From positions 1 to 20,152 of the forward strand of contig CAYHHX010000007.1 of NCBI GenBank assembly GCA_964356545.1: 20,152 nt of DNA, given 5' to 3'. Position 1 is the stretch's first letter. The number at the start of each line of letters is the position of its first letter. The notes below the pieces were generated by a model. That model did no database searches. It had not been told where the DNA came from and saw only the letters and a list, made by a program, of their open reading frames with translations. Positions 14,661 to 20,152 of this stretch are shown here, in pieces. Made by a program: the position numbers and the translations under genes. Source of the DNA: JACPYG01 sp964356545. Its GTDB lineage: Bacteria; Patescibacteriota; Minisyncoccia; Minisyncoccales; Staskawiczbacteraceae.

Positions 14661-15870
14661 ATTTAGAGAGCTTAAATTTAATAAATAACACAGTTATTAC
14701 GGAAGCTATAGTTATAAGCAAAGCCACTATAAATAAAAACCAAGGATTTGTATTTTTCCCCACTAACTGGCGGACTTCTTGGTTTATTGGTTGATTAATA
14801 GTCGCTAAGCCCACGTTGACCTCCTTACTATTATCAGACTTTTTAATTTTAGGCAAGTCTTTTTCTCTCGCTTGTGAGGAATTTGTTCCTTTTTGCACAG
14901 CATTATTTTGGACAACAATATTTTTTACGCCGGGAGTTAAAGATGCACTCCATTGCCAATTTGCTCCTGTTTTATTATAAGATTGGTTAGAGGGAGCATT
15001 TTCGTAATTTATAAAATCGATAACTTTTCCATCTGGCCAAGAGAGTATTAATCCGTCGATTGTGTTATTTAAAGTAATTTTTGTGTCAGGCCTTTTAAGT
15101 GTTAAATAGCCGTATGCTGGCATTTTTGTATTCTGAGGTAGAGAATAATTTGTTACCGATCCTTCCTTGTCTTTTATAGTCCAGCCAGATAAATCAACTT
15201 CAGAATTATTCGTGTTATAAAGTTCAATCCACTCTTTTCCGTCGTCTGTGCCATCTGGAGAGGGAAGTATCTCATTAAAAATAACTCCCGCCAAATAATC
15301 TATATCAGATATTGGGTTTTGGATATTGGACGTTAAATTAATAATATCTGTTATTATGCCTGCACTGTTTTGAGTTCTTGGCGTGCCTCCAATATCTTTG
15401 CTAGTTTGCCATCCAGTAGAAGATTTTTCCATTGTTTGTTTCGTGGTGTTATCGCCAGCAGGCCATTCTTCAATATAATTAATTTCGTCAATTAAGTTAT
15501 TATTATTGTCATATAGCCACAAATCTTCGCTTTTATTACCTAAAGCTCCTTTATAAATTAAATCAGCCGTAATATTTAAAACAGTGTCATCGTCGGTTCT
15601 TTCCATTAAATAAAAACTATTAGCAGAAATTATACCAGTTAATTTAACCTCGGGAACACCGTCAGGCGCCCTTAATGTCCAGCCATCAAGGTTTATATTT
15701 TGGTCAACATTATTTTTTAACTCAATCCATTCGTTGTTAAACGAAACGATCGTGCCCATCCATGCAATTTCATTTATTACAATATCGGATTGTTTTACAG
15801 TTTGTGCCTTTGCGAAGTAAGCAAAAAATAAAAAAGTGATAATCAAAAATAAAAATAAAATCTTTTTCAT
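14647..15870 (-). CDS. surface protein with two lamin-tail domains and a C-terminal membrane anchor
   Basis: 407 aa from the ATG at 15870, chosen over 15921 because it gives a classical signal peptide (MKKILFLFLIITFLFF, cleavage near AKAQT) and lies below a TATAAT at 15895-15890. Two lamin-tail (LTD) domains follow: about 28-165 with INEIAW, EWIELKN and LDGWTL, and about 196-315 with FNEILPSP, EWIELYNT and LSGWTIKD. These are the strand signatures of the Ig-like LTD fold found in bacterial secreted proteins. A Lys/Ser-rich linker leads to a membrane helix at about 377-398 and a short basic tail (KFKLSKYVRT), so the LTDs face outside. It is first in the operon with yebC and ruvC, which share no obvious function with it. 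The partner or ligand is unknown. Confidence 0.88.
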   Translation of the reverse strand: MKKILFLFLIITFLFFAYFAKAQTVKQSDIVINEIAWMGTIVSFNNEWIELKNNVDQNINLDGWTLRAPDGVPEVKLTGIISANSFYLMERTDDDTVLNITADLIYKGALGNKSEDLWLYDNNNNLIDEINYIEEWPAGDNTTKQTMEKSSTGWQTSKDIGGTPRTQNSAGIITDIINLTSNIQNPISDIDYLAGVIFNEILPSPDGTDDGKEWIELYNTNNSEVDLSGWTIKDKEGSVTNYSLPQNTKMPAYGYLTLKRPDTKITLNNTIDGLILSWPDGKVIDFINYENAPSNQSYNKTGANWQWSASLTPGVKNIVVQNNAVQKGTNSSQAREKDLPKIKKSDNSKEVNVGLATINQPINQEVRQLVGKNTNPWFLFIVALLITIASVITVLFIKFKLSKYVRT

Positions 15871-15960
15871 AATACATGATATAGGTCTTATTATATATCT
15901 TTTAATTAAAATAAGGTACAATATACTAAAGGTCTATTTAATAATTAATCGTGCGTGGGG

Positions 15961-15980
15961 TATGAAAAGTTATTTTCATA
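15961..15980 (+). promoter_or_regulatory. perfect stem-loop in the leader of the small membrane protein
   Basis: TATGAAAA (15961-15968) and TTTTCATA (15973-15980) form a perfect 8-bp stem with a GTTA loop, 18 bases upstream of the ATG at 15999. It is followed by TTCCTCGCTCATAATT, a segment also found in slightly altered form just before the FIST gene. A role in translation or mRNA stability is possible but unproven. Confidence 0.4.
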
Positions 15981-15998
15981 TCTTCCTCGCTCATAATT

Positions 15999-16199
15999 AT
16001 GGAAAATATGAAAAATATGTGCGCGTGTTCTCATCATAAAGTTATGCCAGTGTTAGTAGTTTTATTTGGTCTAACTTTTCTTTTGGGGGCTTTGGGCATT
16101 TTGACTTCTGGCTTTGTAGATATTACTTGGCCGATTATTGTAATCGCAGGAGGTCTTATGAAATGGGCAAATAAGTCTGGAATGTGTAAGTGTTGTTAG
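15999..16199 (+). CDS. small membrane protein with Cys/His-tipped ends
   Basis: 66 aa. The N-terminus has CACSHH (8-13), then two hydrophobic segments at about 15-36 (VMPVLVVLFGLTFLLGALGIL) and about 43-53 (ITWPIIVIAGGLM), and the protein ends KSGMCKCC. With two passes both Cys-rich ends would be on the same face, which could bind a metal or form disulfides. I recognise similar short proteins in CPR genomes but know of no function. An in-frame ATG at 16011 is an alternative start. It is monocistronic: a strong bidirectional terminator follows 12 bp after the stop. Its promoter region overlaps that of the divergent lamin-tail gene (15871-15998). Confidence 0.75.
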   Translation: MENMKNMCACSHHKVMPVLVVLFGLTFLLGALGILTSGFVDITWPIIVIAGGLMKWANKSGMCKCC

Positions 16200-16211
16200 T
16201 TTTTGTATTGT

Positions 16212-16243
16212 AAAAACCCTTTACTTATTAGTAAAGGGTTTTT
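16212..16243. terminator. bidirectional intrinsic terminator (left copy)
   Basis: A 13-bp perfect stem (16212-16224 with 16231-16243) and 6-nt loop: AAAAACCCTTTAC then GTAAAGGGTTTTT. The A-tract and T-tract allow it to stop transcription in both directions, between the small membrane protein (+) and the response regulator (-). Nearly the same hairpin recurs at 19031-19062. Confidence 0.85.
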
Positions 16244-16284
16244 TGATTTTCTTTCTGATTTATACCTAAGTGCTCATAAGTAAG
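16228..16284 (-). pseudogene. ruvB C-terminal relic
   Basis: Translated on the - strand it reads LTYEHLGINQKENQKTLY followed by TAA, against LAYEHLGIKQKGNQKTLY at the end of the intact ruvB. Only three of 18 residues differ, while 7 of the 10 base differences are silent third-position changes. The homology ends abruptly at its 5' side and no start or upstream ruvB sequence is present, so it is a fragment, not a gene. The silent-site bias suggests it came from a diverged but functional ruvB rather than decaying here after a duplication. Confidence 0.8.
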
Positions 16285-16306
16285 GTTAAAACTTTTTTCG
16301 AAAAAA

Positions 16307-16675
16307 TTACTTTAAGATATTATTTATTTTTTCTAATATTTCTTCTGATGCGAAATTAACTTTAATAAAATAATCAATTGCCCCCAGTTTTAACCCCTTA
16401 TCTATGTCTTCTTGTTGCCAAAGATTTGAGAGTATTACGACGGGTATTTTAGCCAAAGATTCAGTCTTTTTAATATTTTCTAAAACATCAAATCCGTTCA
16501 TTCCCGGTAAAACAATATCTAACAACACCAAATCTGGCATTTCATCATTTACGGCCCTTAATCCACTTATACCATCTATAGACTGCACTACCTGATAACC
16601 TCCTTTGACAAGTCTTTTAGTGATTAATTCTCGCAATATATTATCATCTTCTATTAGTAATATTTTTTTAGCCAT
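16307..16675 (-). CDS. single-domain CheY-like response regulator
   Basis: 122 aa, a receiver domain and nothing else. The acidic pocket is E9-D10-D11 (LIEDDN), the phospho-acceptor is D53 (LVLLDIVLPGMNGFDVL), the switch Ser is S83 (VVILSNLW) and the conserved Lys is K105 (AIDYFIKVN). With no output domain it must act by protein-protein contact or as a phosphorelay intermediate. It is transcribed divergently from the FIST and histidine kinase genes; the kinase two genes away is the obvious phosphodonor. A plausible promoter, TTGTTT-16-TACAAT, lies on the - strand at 16736-16709. It lies inside the segment flanked by ruvB-end repeats, so it was probably acquired with the kinase. Confidence 0.95.
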   Translation of the reverse strand: MAKKILLIEDDNILRELITKRLVKGGYQVVQSIDGISGLRAVNDEMPDLVLLDIVLPGMNGFDVLENIKKTESLAKIPVVILSNLWQQEDIDKGLKLGAIDYFIKVNFASEEILEKINNILK

Positions 16676-16708
16676 TTTTTTATTATGTAAAATTAATAAT
16701 TATATTTC

Positions 16709-16736
16709 ATTGTATTCTATTAAAATAATAAAACAA
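16709..16736 (-). promoter_or_regulatory. possible promoter of the response regulator
   Basis: On the - strand TTGTTT (16736-16731) and TACAAT (16714-16709) are 16 bp apart, matching consensus at four and five of six bases. It would give a leader of roughly 27 nt. Confidence 0.35.
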
Positions 16737-16757
16737 GTAGTTGATTATTGTAAAAAA

Positions 16758-16766
16758 TGATATAAT
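16758..16766 (+). promoter_or_regulatory. extended -10 promoter of the FIST gene
   Basis: TGATATAAT is a perfect extended -10 (TGnTATAAT). No good -35 is present at normal spacing, although TTGATT lies 14 bp upstream. The transcript would start near 16773 and carry an 80-nt leader containing an imperfect 9-bp stem, GAATGATAA (16793-16801) with TTATCGTTC (16826-16834). Confidence 0.5.
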
Positions 16767-16854
16767 AAATGTAATAATTTATTGCTCGGTCGGAATGATA
16801 ATTTGCTCTCGTTTGCGCTCGTGATTTATCGTTCTTTCCTTGCTTATAATAATT

Positions 16855-18000
16855 ATGAAAATTGAACAAAAGCTTTGGACAAAAGAAACGGGATGGCAAA
16901 ATACATCCCTCGAAAAATTATCAGAAAAACCGCAATTGGTTCTAGTATTTGGGGGAAGAACGCTTATGGAAGATGAACGTTATTTCAAAGAGATTAGGTC
17001 TTTATACCCAAAGTCCCATATTATTGAATGTTCTACTGCCGGAGAGGTATTAGATACAAAAGTGAGAGATAATTCCATCGCTCTTACAGCGATATTTTTT
17101 AAGAAAACAAAAGTTAAATTTGCCGAGACAGATATTGCCGATATTGACGATAGTTTGGCTGCAGGCAAGAGGTTAGCAGATGCGCTACCACAAAAAGGAT
17201 TAGTGCATGCTATGGTGTTTTCTGATGGCCTACACGTGAATGGCACTAGTTTGGTTGAAGGTCTAAATAATAACTTACCTCCGACAGTATCGGTAACTGG
17301 AGGATTGGTTGGGGATGGCGCCGATTTTAAAAAAACAGTTGTTGGTCTTGACCACGTTGCTATGGAATCAAAAATAGTTCTCATTGGATTTTATGGATCA
17401 AATCTTAAAATCGGCTATGGGTCGCTTGGTGGCTGGGATACTTTTGGCGTCGAAAGATTAATTACTAAATCAAAAGGAAACATATTATACGAATTAGACG
17501 ATAAACCGGCGCTCGAACTTTATAAAACCTACCTTGGCGATAAAGCAAAGGATTTACCAAGTACTGGTTTACTTTTTCCTCTGCGGCTGCGTATCAAAGA
17601 AGACAAAAACAGAGAAGTAGTTAGAACTATTTTAGGGATAGACGAAAAAAATCAAAGTATGACATTTGCCGGAGATATGCCTGAGGGGGGACATGTGGCG
17701 CTTATGAAAGCTAATTTTGAGCGTCTGATTGATGGTGCTTCCGGAGCTGGTAATATGAGCATAGAATCACTGGGGTCAGTAGCGCCACAGCTTGCTATAC
17801 TTATAAGTTGTATCGGCAGAAAATTAGTACTTAAAGAAAGAGTCGAAGAAGAAGTAGAAGCTGTCAGAGAAGTCATTGGCCAACAAACCGCCATGGCCGG
17901 ATTTTATTCATACGGAGAATTATGTCCCAGTACGCCTACAGAAAAACAGTGCCGATTACACAATCAAACTATGACGATTACAACTTTTAGGGAAGAATAA
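16855..18000 (+). CDS. FIST-domain sensory protein
   Basis: 381 aa from the ATG at 16855; a TTG at 16840 is in frame but less likely. FIST proteins are cytoplasmic sensors with an N-terminal FIST domain and a C-terminal FIST_C domain, thought to bind small ligands and feed signals to kinases or cyclases. Visible hallmarks are LVFGGRTLM, IIECSTAGEV, VFSDGLHVNG and VTGGLVGDGA in the first half, and the C-terminal GFYSYGELCP...LHNQTMTITTF that closes the family. No signal peptide or membrane segment is seen. It is followed by the histidine kinase after 12 bp. Its base composition is visibly richer in G+C than its neighbours: two 60-base lines (17281 and 17401) contain 28 and 27 G+C by hand count, against 13 in a dnaN line (10141). 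Confidence 0.92.
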   Translation: MKIEQKLWTKETGWQNTSLEKLSEKPQLVLVFGGRTLMEDERYFKEIRSLYPKSHIIECSTAGEVLDTKVRDNSIALTAIFFKKTKVKFAETDIADIDDSLAAGKRLADALPQKGLVHAMVFSDGLHVNGTSLVEGLNNNLPPTVSVTGGLVGDGADFKKTVVGLDHVAMESKIVLIGFYGSNLKIGYGSLGGWDTFGVERLITKSKGNILYELDDKPALELYKTYLGDKAKDLPSTGLLFPLRLRIKEDKNREVVRTILGIDEKNQSMTFAGDMPEGGHVALMKANFERLIDGASGAGNMSIESLGSVAPQLAILISCIGRKLVLKERVEEEVEAVREVIGQQTAMAGFYSYGELCPSTPTEKQCRLHNQTMTITTFREE

Positions 18001-18012
18001 TTTCTAAACAGC

Positions 18013-19014
18013 ATGCTGCATAGAATACTGCAACGTCAGGCAAAAAAGTTTATAGGCGGTGTAGAAAATATTCCACAAAAATGGAATCCATTTTTTGATG
18101 CAATTTCCAAGACCTATTTAGATTTTGACAATGACCATGCATTACTTGATCGTTCTTTGGAATTAAGTTCAAAAGAGTTTTTTGAAAATAATCGTCTCCT
18201 CCGTGAGGCTAAAGAGGGAGTTGAGAAAATAGTGCAGGAGCGCACCAAAGAGCTTGAATACGAAAAAAAAAGAGTGGAAGAGGCGAATGTTATAATAAAA
18301 GAAAAAAATAAATATTTAGAAGTTGCCATTAACGCTAAAAACGATTTTATAAGAATTGCCAATCATCAACTAAATACCCCTCTTTCTATTATGAAAAATG
18401 CTTATTCTATGGTTTGTGATGGGTCTTTAACTGCGGAAAAAGGGGTAGAATATTGGGGGAGTGGATTAAAAAGAATACTACAAGTGGTAGAAGAATTTTG
18501 GACTGTTCTTGAGCTTGAGGGAGAGGTAAAGTTAAATATACAAAAAAATAGTATTATACTTGCAATAAAAAATGCCGTTGAAGATTCAAAAAAAGTTATT
18601 GCAACCAATAAAAAAAGTTTAGAAATTATAATTAATGAGCCTGATTTTAAAATCCCTTTTGTTTTGTGTGATATAAAAAGAATAAATAATGTAATTTATA
18701 ATCTTATAGATAATGCAATTTCTTATACCCAAAAAGGGATGATATCTATTAGCTACCAGATGGTTGAAAATAATAAATATCTTAAAGTTAATATCAAAGA
18801 TACCGGTGTTGGTTTTACAAAAGAAGATAAAGAAAAAATCGGTCAGAAATTTTATAGAGCAAAAAATGCGCTTTTGTCACATCCAGACGGCTCGGGGATA
18901 GGGCTTTATATATCTAAAAGTATTATTGAAAATAATAAAGGTAAGCTATTTTATGAAAGCGAGGGAGAAAATAAAGGGTCCGTTTTTAGCTTTATATTGC
19001 CGGTTGCCGATTGA
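18013..19014 (+). CDS. soluble sensor histidine kinase
   Basis: 333 aa without membrane segments. The N-terminus (MLHRILQRQAKK...DRSLELSSKE, 1-55) is of the type found in kinases encoded beside FIST proteins. A charged coiled coil runs about 58-110. The dimerisation/phospho-acceptor helix carries the H-box IANHQLNTPLS with H118, where the residue after His is Gln rather than the usual Glu. The ATP-binding domain shows an N-box (NVIYNLIDNAISYT, N230/N234), G1 box DTGVGF (263-268) and G2 box GSGIGL (293-298). Lacking its own sensory domain, it probably takes its signal from the FIST protein encoded 12 bp upstream and passes phosphate to the divergent receiver protein. The right-hand terminator follows its stop. 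Confidence 0.95.
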   Translation: MLHRILQRQAKKFIGGVENIPQKWNPFFDAISKTYLDFDNDHALLDRSLELSSKEFFENNRLLREAKEGVEKIVQERTKELEYEKKRVEEANVIIKEKNKYLEVAINAKNDFIRIANHQLNTPLSIMKNAYSMVCDGSLTAEKGVEYWGSGLKRILQVVEEFWTVLELEGEVKLNIQKNSIILAIKNAVEDSKKVIATNKKSLEIIINEPDFKIPFVLCDIKRINNVIYNLIDNAISYTQKGMISISYQMVENNKYLKVNIKDTGVGFTKEDKEKIGQKFYRAKNALLSHPDGSGIGLYISKSIIENNKGKLFYESEGENKGSVFSFILPVAD

Positions 19015-19030
19015 TATATTTTTTCTTTAG

Positions 19031-19062
19031 AAAAACCCTTTACAGATTAGTAGAGGGTTTTT
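19031..19062. terminator. bidirectional intrinsic terminator (right copy), overlapping the ruvB stop
   Basis: AAAAACCCTTTAC (19031-19043) pairs with GTAGAGGGTTTTT (19050-19062), 13 pairs with one G-T, around a 6-nt loop. The ruvB stop codon (19047-19049) lies in the loop and the right arm encodes the last ruvB residues, so coding and termination functions share the same bases. It serves the convergent kinase and ruvB genes. Confidence 0.8.
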
Positions 19063-19103
19063 TGGTTTCCTTTTTGTTTTATGCCTAAATGTTCATAGGC
19101 AAG
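19031..19103. repeat. direct repeat, right copy (terminator plus live ruvB 3' end)
   Basis: Partner of 16212-16284 at an offset of 2819 bp, 61/73 identical without gaps. Here it is part of the intact ruvB gene, which points to the ruvB 3' end as the insertion target. Confidence 0.8.
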
Positions 19104-20060
19104 ACGCGAGGCAACTCTGCCTTTTTGAGTCCTTTCAATAAAGCCGCACTGCATTAAATATGGTTCGTAAATATCTAAAATAGTATCTTCTTCTTCAGAG
19201 CTAGCGGCAGCTAGGGCCTGTAGTCCAACTGGTCCTCCTTTGAATTTTTCTATAATCGCCAATAAAATTCTCTTATCTCCATGTTCAAGACCCATTTCAT
19301 CAATATCTAAAAAATGCAGGGCATGGTTGGTTATATCTTTTGTAACTAATCCGTCTCCTTTTACTTCTGCAAAATCCCGCACTCTTTTTAAAAGGCGGTT
19401 TGCGACCCTTGGCGTAAAACGCGAGCGTTTAGCAATTATTTTTATAGCCTCCGGTTCTATTTGTAATCCCAAAATTTTAGCTGACCTTTCAATTATTTTT
19501 TCAATATTATCTTGTTGATAAAAGTTAAGCTGAAAAGTTGCGCCAAAACGACTTCTTAATGGTGAAGACAATAATCCTGGTCTTGTTGTGGCTCCAATTA
19601 AAGTAAATTTCGGTAATTTTAATTCCATTGTTCTTGCCATTGGGCCCTTTCCTAGAATAAGGTTTAATTTATAGTCTTCCATGGCAGGATAGATGTATTC
19701 TTCTATGGTTTTATTTATTCTGTGAATTTCATCTATAAATAAAACATCCCCCTCTGATAAATTAGTTAAAATTGCCGCTAAGTCGCCAGCTCTTTCTATA
19801 GCGGGACCCGAAGTCATTCTAATTTGTTTGCCCATTTCTAAAGCTACTAAGTGTGCTAGAGTAGTTTTACCTAAGCCAGAACTTCCATAAAGTAATAAAT
19901 GATCAGGAGATTGACTTCTTTGCTTGGCCGCCGTTAAAATGATTTTTATATTTTCCTTAATTTTATCTTGACCTACATAATCTAACCAAGTTTTTGGCCT
20001 TAAGGCAGAATCTAGGATCTTATCGTCATTGTCCGGGTTTTTTGTTGTAACTATTGACAT
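19047..20060 (-). CDS. ruvB: Holliday junction branch-migration ATPase RuvB
   Basis: 337 aa, normal length. RuvB is the hexameric AAA+ motor that, with RuvA, drives branch migration before RuvC cuts. Features in order: LRPKTWLDYVGQ (20-31), Walker A GSSGLGKTT (59-67, with GSS where GPP is usual), TSGPAIERAGDLAAILTNL (83-101), Walker B LFIDEIHR (107-114), YPAMEDY (124-130), sensor I GATTRPGLLSSPLRSRFG with the arginine finger R171, then the winged-helix C-terminal domain. A TATACT 10-bp box-like sequence (20070-20065 on -) lies so close to the ATG that a leaderless message is possible. The 3' end overlaps a terminator, and a diverged copy of it lies 2.8 kb further left. Confidence 0.97.
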   Translation of the reverse strand: MSIVTTKNPDNDDKILDSALRPKTWLDYVGQDKIKENIKIILTAAKQRSQSPDHLLLYGSSGLGKTTLAHLVALEMGKQIRMTSGPAIERAGDLAAILTNLSEGDVLFIDEIHRINKTIEEYIYPAMEDYKLNLILGKGPMARTMELKLPKFTLIGATTRPGLLSSPLRSRFGATFQLNFYQQDNIEKIIERSAKILGLQIEPEAIKIIAKRSRFTPRVANRLLKRVRDFAEVKGDGLVTKDITNHALHFLDIDEMGLEHGDKRILLAIIEKFKGGPVGLQALAAASSEEEDTILDIYEPYLMQCGFIERTQKGRVASRLAYEHLGIKQKGNQKTLY

Positions 20061-20082
20061 ATACAGTATAAGGTGATATAAT
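20054..20082 (+). promoter_or_regulatory. consensus extended promoter directed out of the window
   Basis: TTGACA (20054-20059) and TATAAT (20077-20082) are exactly 17 bp apart, and TG at 20074-20075 adds an extended -10. It is divergent from ruvB and overlaps the ruvB start codon. The transcript would begin near 20089. Downstream, CACTTGAGCGAGTG (20123-20136) can form a small hairpin. No gene is recognisable in the remaining 60 bp. Confidence 0.65.
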
Positions 20083-20152
20083 TAACTTTATTGATGTTAG
20101 GAGTGTGGGATTTGAACAGAATCACTTGAGCGAGTGAATTTTGAGGAAGATT

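Larger units (their letters stand above)
16212..16284. repeat. direct repeat, left copy (terminator plus ruvB 3' end)
   Basis: Aligns without gaps to 19031-19103 with 61 of 73 bases identical (hand count). Similarity stops sharply on both sides. The repeat covers a terminator and the last 18 ruvB codons plus stop, and flanks the response regulator, FIST and histidine kinase genes. It is the probable outer boundary of an inserted segment. Confidence 0.8.

Noticed and set aside
14353..14688. A 111-codon + strand frame opposite yebC
   Set aside because: Antisense of a clear YebC family gene.
16212..16284. The ruvB-end similarity as a coincidence of two similar terminators
   Set aside because: The match extends about 40 bp beyond the hairpin into codons for YEHLGI, with the same frame and stop, which terminator similarity alone cannot explain.
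1..20152. CRISPR array, insertion sequence or integrase
   Set aside because: No regularly spaced repeats, transposase or recombinase motifs were seen on either strand; the only repeat pair is the ruvB-end duplication.

Overview
The window reads as the replication-origin neighbourhood of a small, AT-rich bacterial genome, most likely a member of the Candidate Phyla Radiation (Patescibacteria, probably Parcubacteria-like). Pointers are the rpmH-rnpA-yidC-jag / dnaA-dnaN arrangement with reduced protein lengths (243-aa YidC, 167-aa Jag lacking an N-terminal Jag domain), a VirB4 C-terminus linked to TrbC/VirB2-like membrane proteins, lamin-tail surface proteins and very short intergenic gaps. TGA is used as a stop (for example the ATGA overlaps at 603-606 and 4963-4966), so the standard bacterial code applies rather than the TGA=Gly code of Gracilibacteria/SR1. 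The lineage is inferred from content, not tested.

Layout. (1) 1-6126, + strand: the 3' end of a type IV secretion-like operon, with a VirB4 C-terminus, a 106-aa membrane protein, and three tandem paralogues sharing a signal peptide plus two-helix TrbC/VirB2-like anchor. The first carries a Cys-rich extracellular region of about 55 cysteines; the other two carry related beta-rich domains resembling beta/gamma-crystallin Greek keys. (2) 6130-7884, - strand: jag/khpB, yidC, rnpA, rpmH, driven from a good promoter at 7920-7948. (3) 7885-10819: dnaA and dnaN on + with an AT-rich spacer (9488-9691) that looks like oriC. (4) 10825-13404, - strand: a bifunctional class A penicillin-binding protein preceded by a structured, pseudoknotted, terminator-bearing RNA element, and upstream of it a small acidic ORF behind a consensus promoter. 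(5) 13441-15870, - strand: lamin-tail protein, yebC, ruvC, with overlapping ends. (6) 15999-20060: a small Cys-tipped membrane protein (+), then a sensory cassette of a receiver-only response regulator (-), a FIST sensor protein (+) and a soluble histidine kinase (+), then ruvB (-).

Two observations stand out. First, the sensory cassette is flanked by direct repeats of 73 bp (61/73 identical, ungapped, by hand alignment) made of a terminator plus the last 18 codons and stop of ruvB. The copy at 19031-19103 is the live ruvB end; the copy at 16212-16284 is a relic whose differences fall mainly at silent third positions. This looks like insertion of foreign DNA at the 3' end of ruvB. Second, the leader of the PBP gene folds on paper into a multi-helix RNA whose loop (GAGCC) pairs with a downstream GGCUC that is also the 5' arm of an intrinsic terminator, the architecture of an uncharacterised riboswitch or attenuator.

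How the genes fit together: the left block is envelope and secretion machinery; the centre is replication initiation plus membrane-protein insertion and ribosomal/RNase P genes; the right block is recombination (ruvC, ruvB; ruvA is not in the window), the translation factor YebC and wall synthesis, interrupted by an apparently acquired signalling island.
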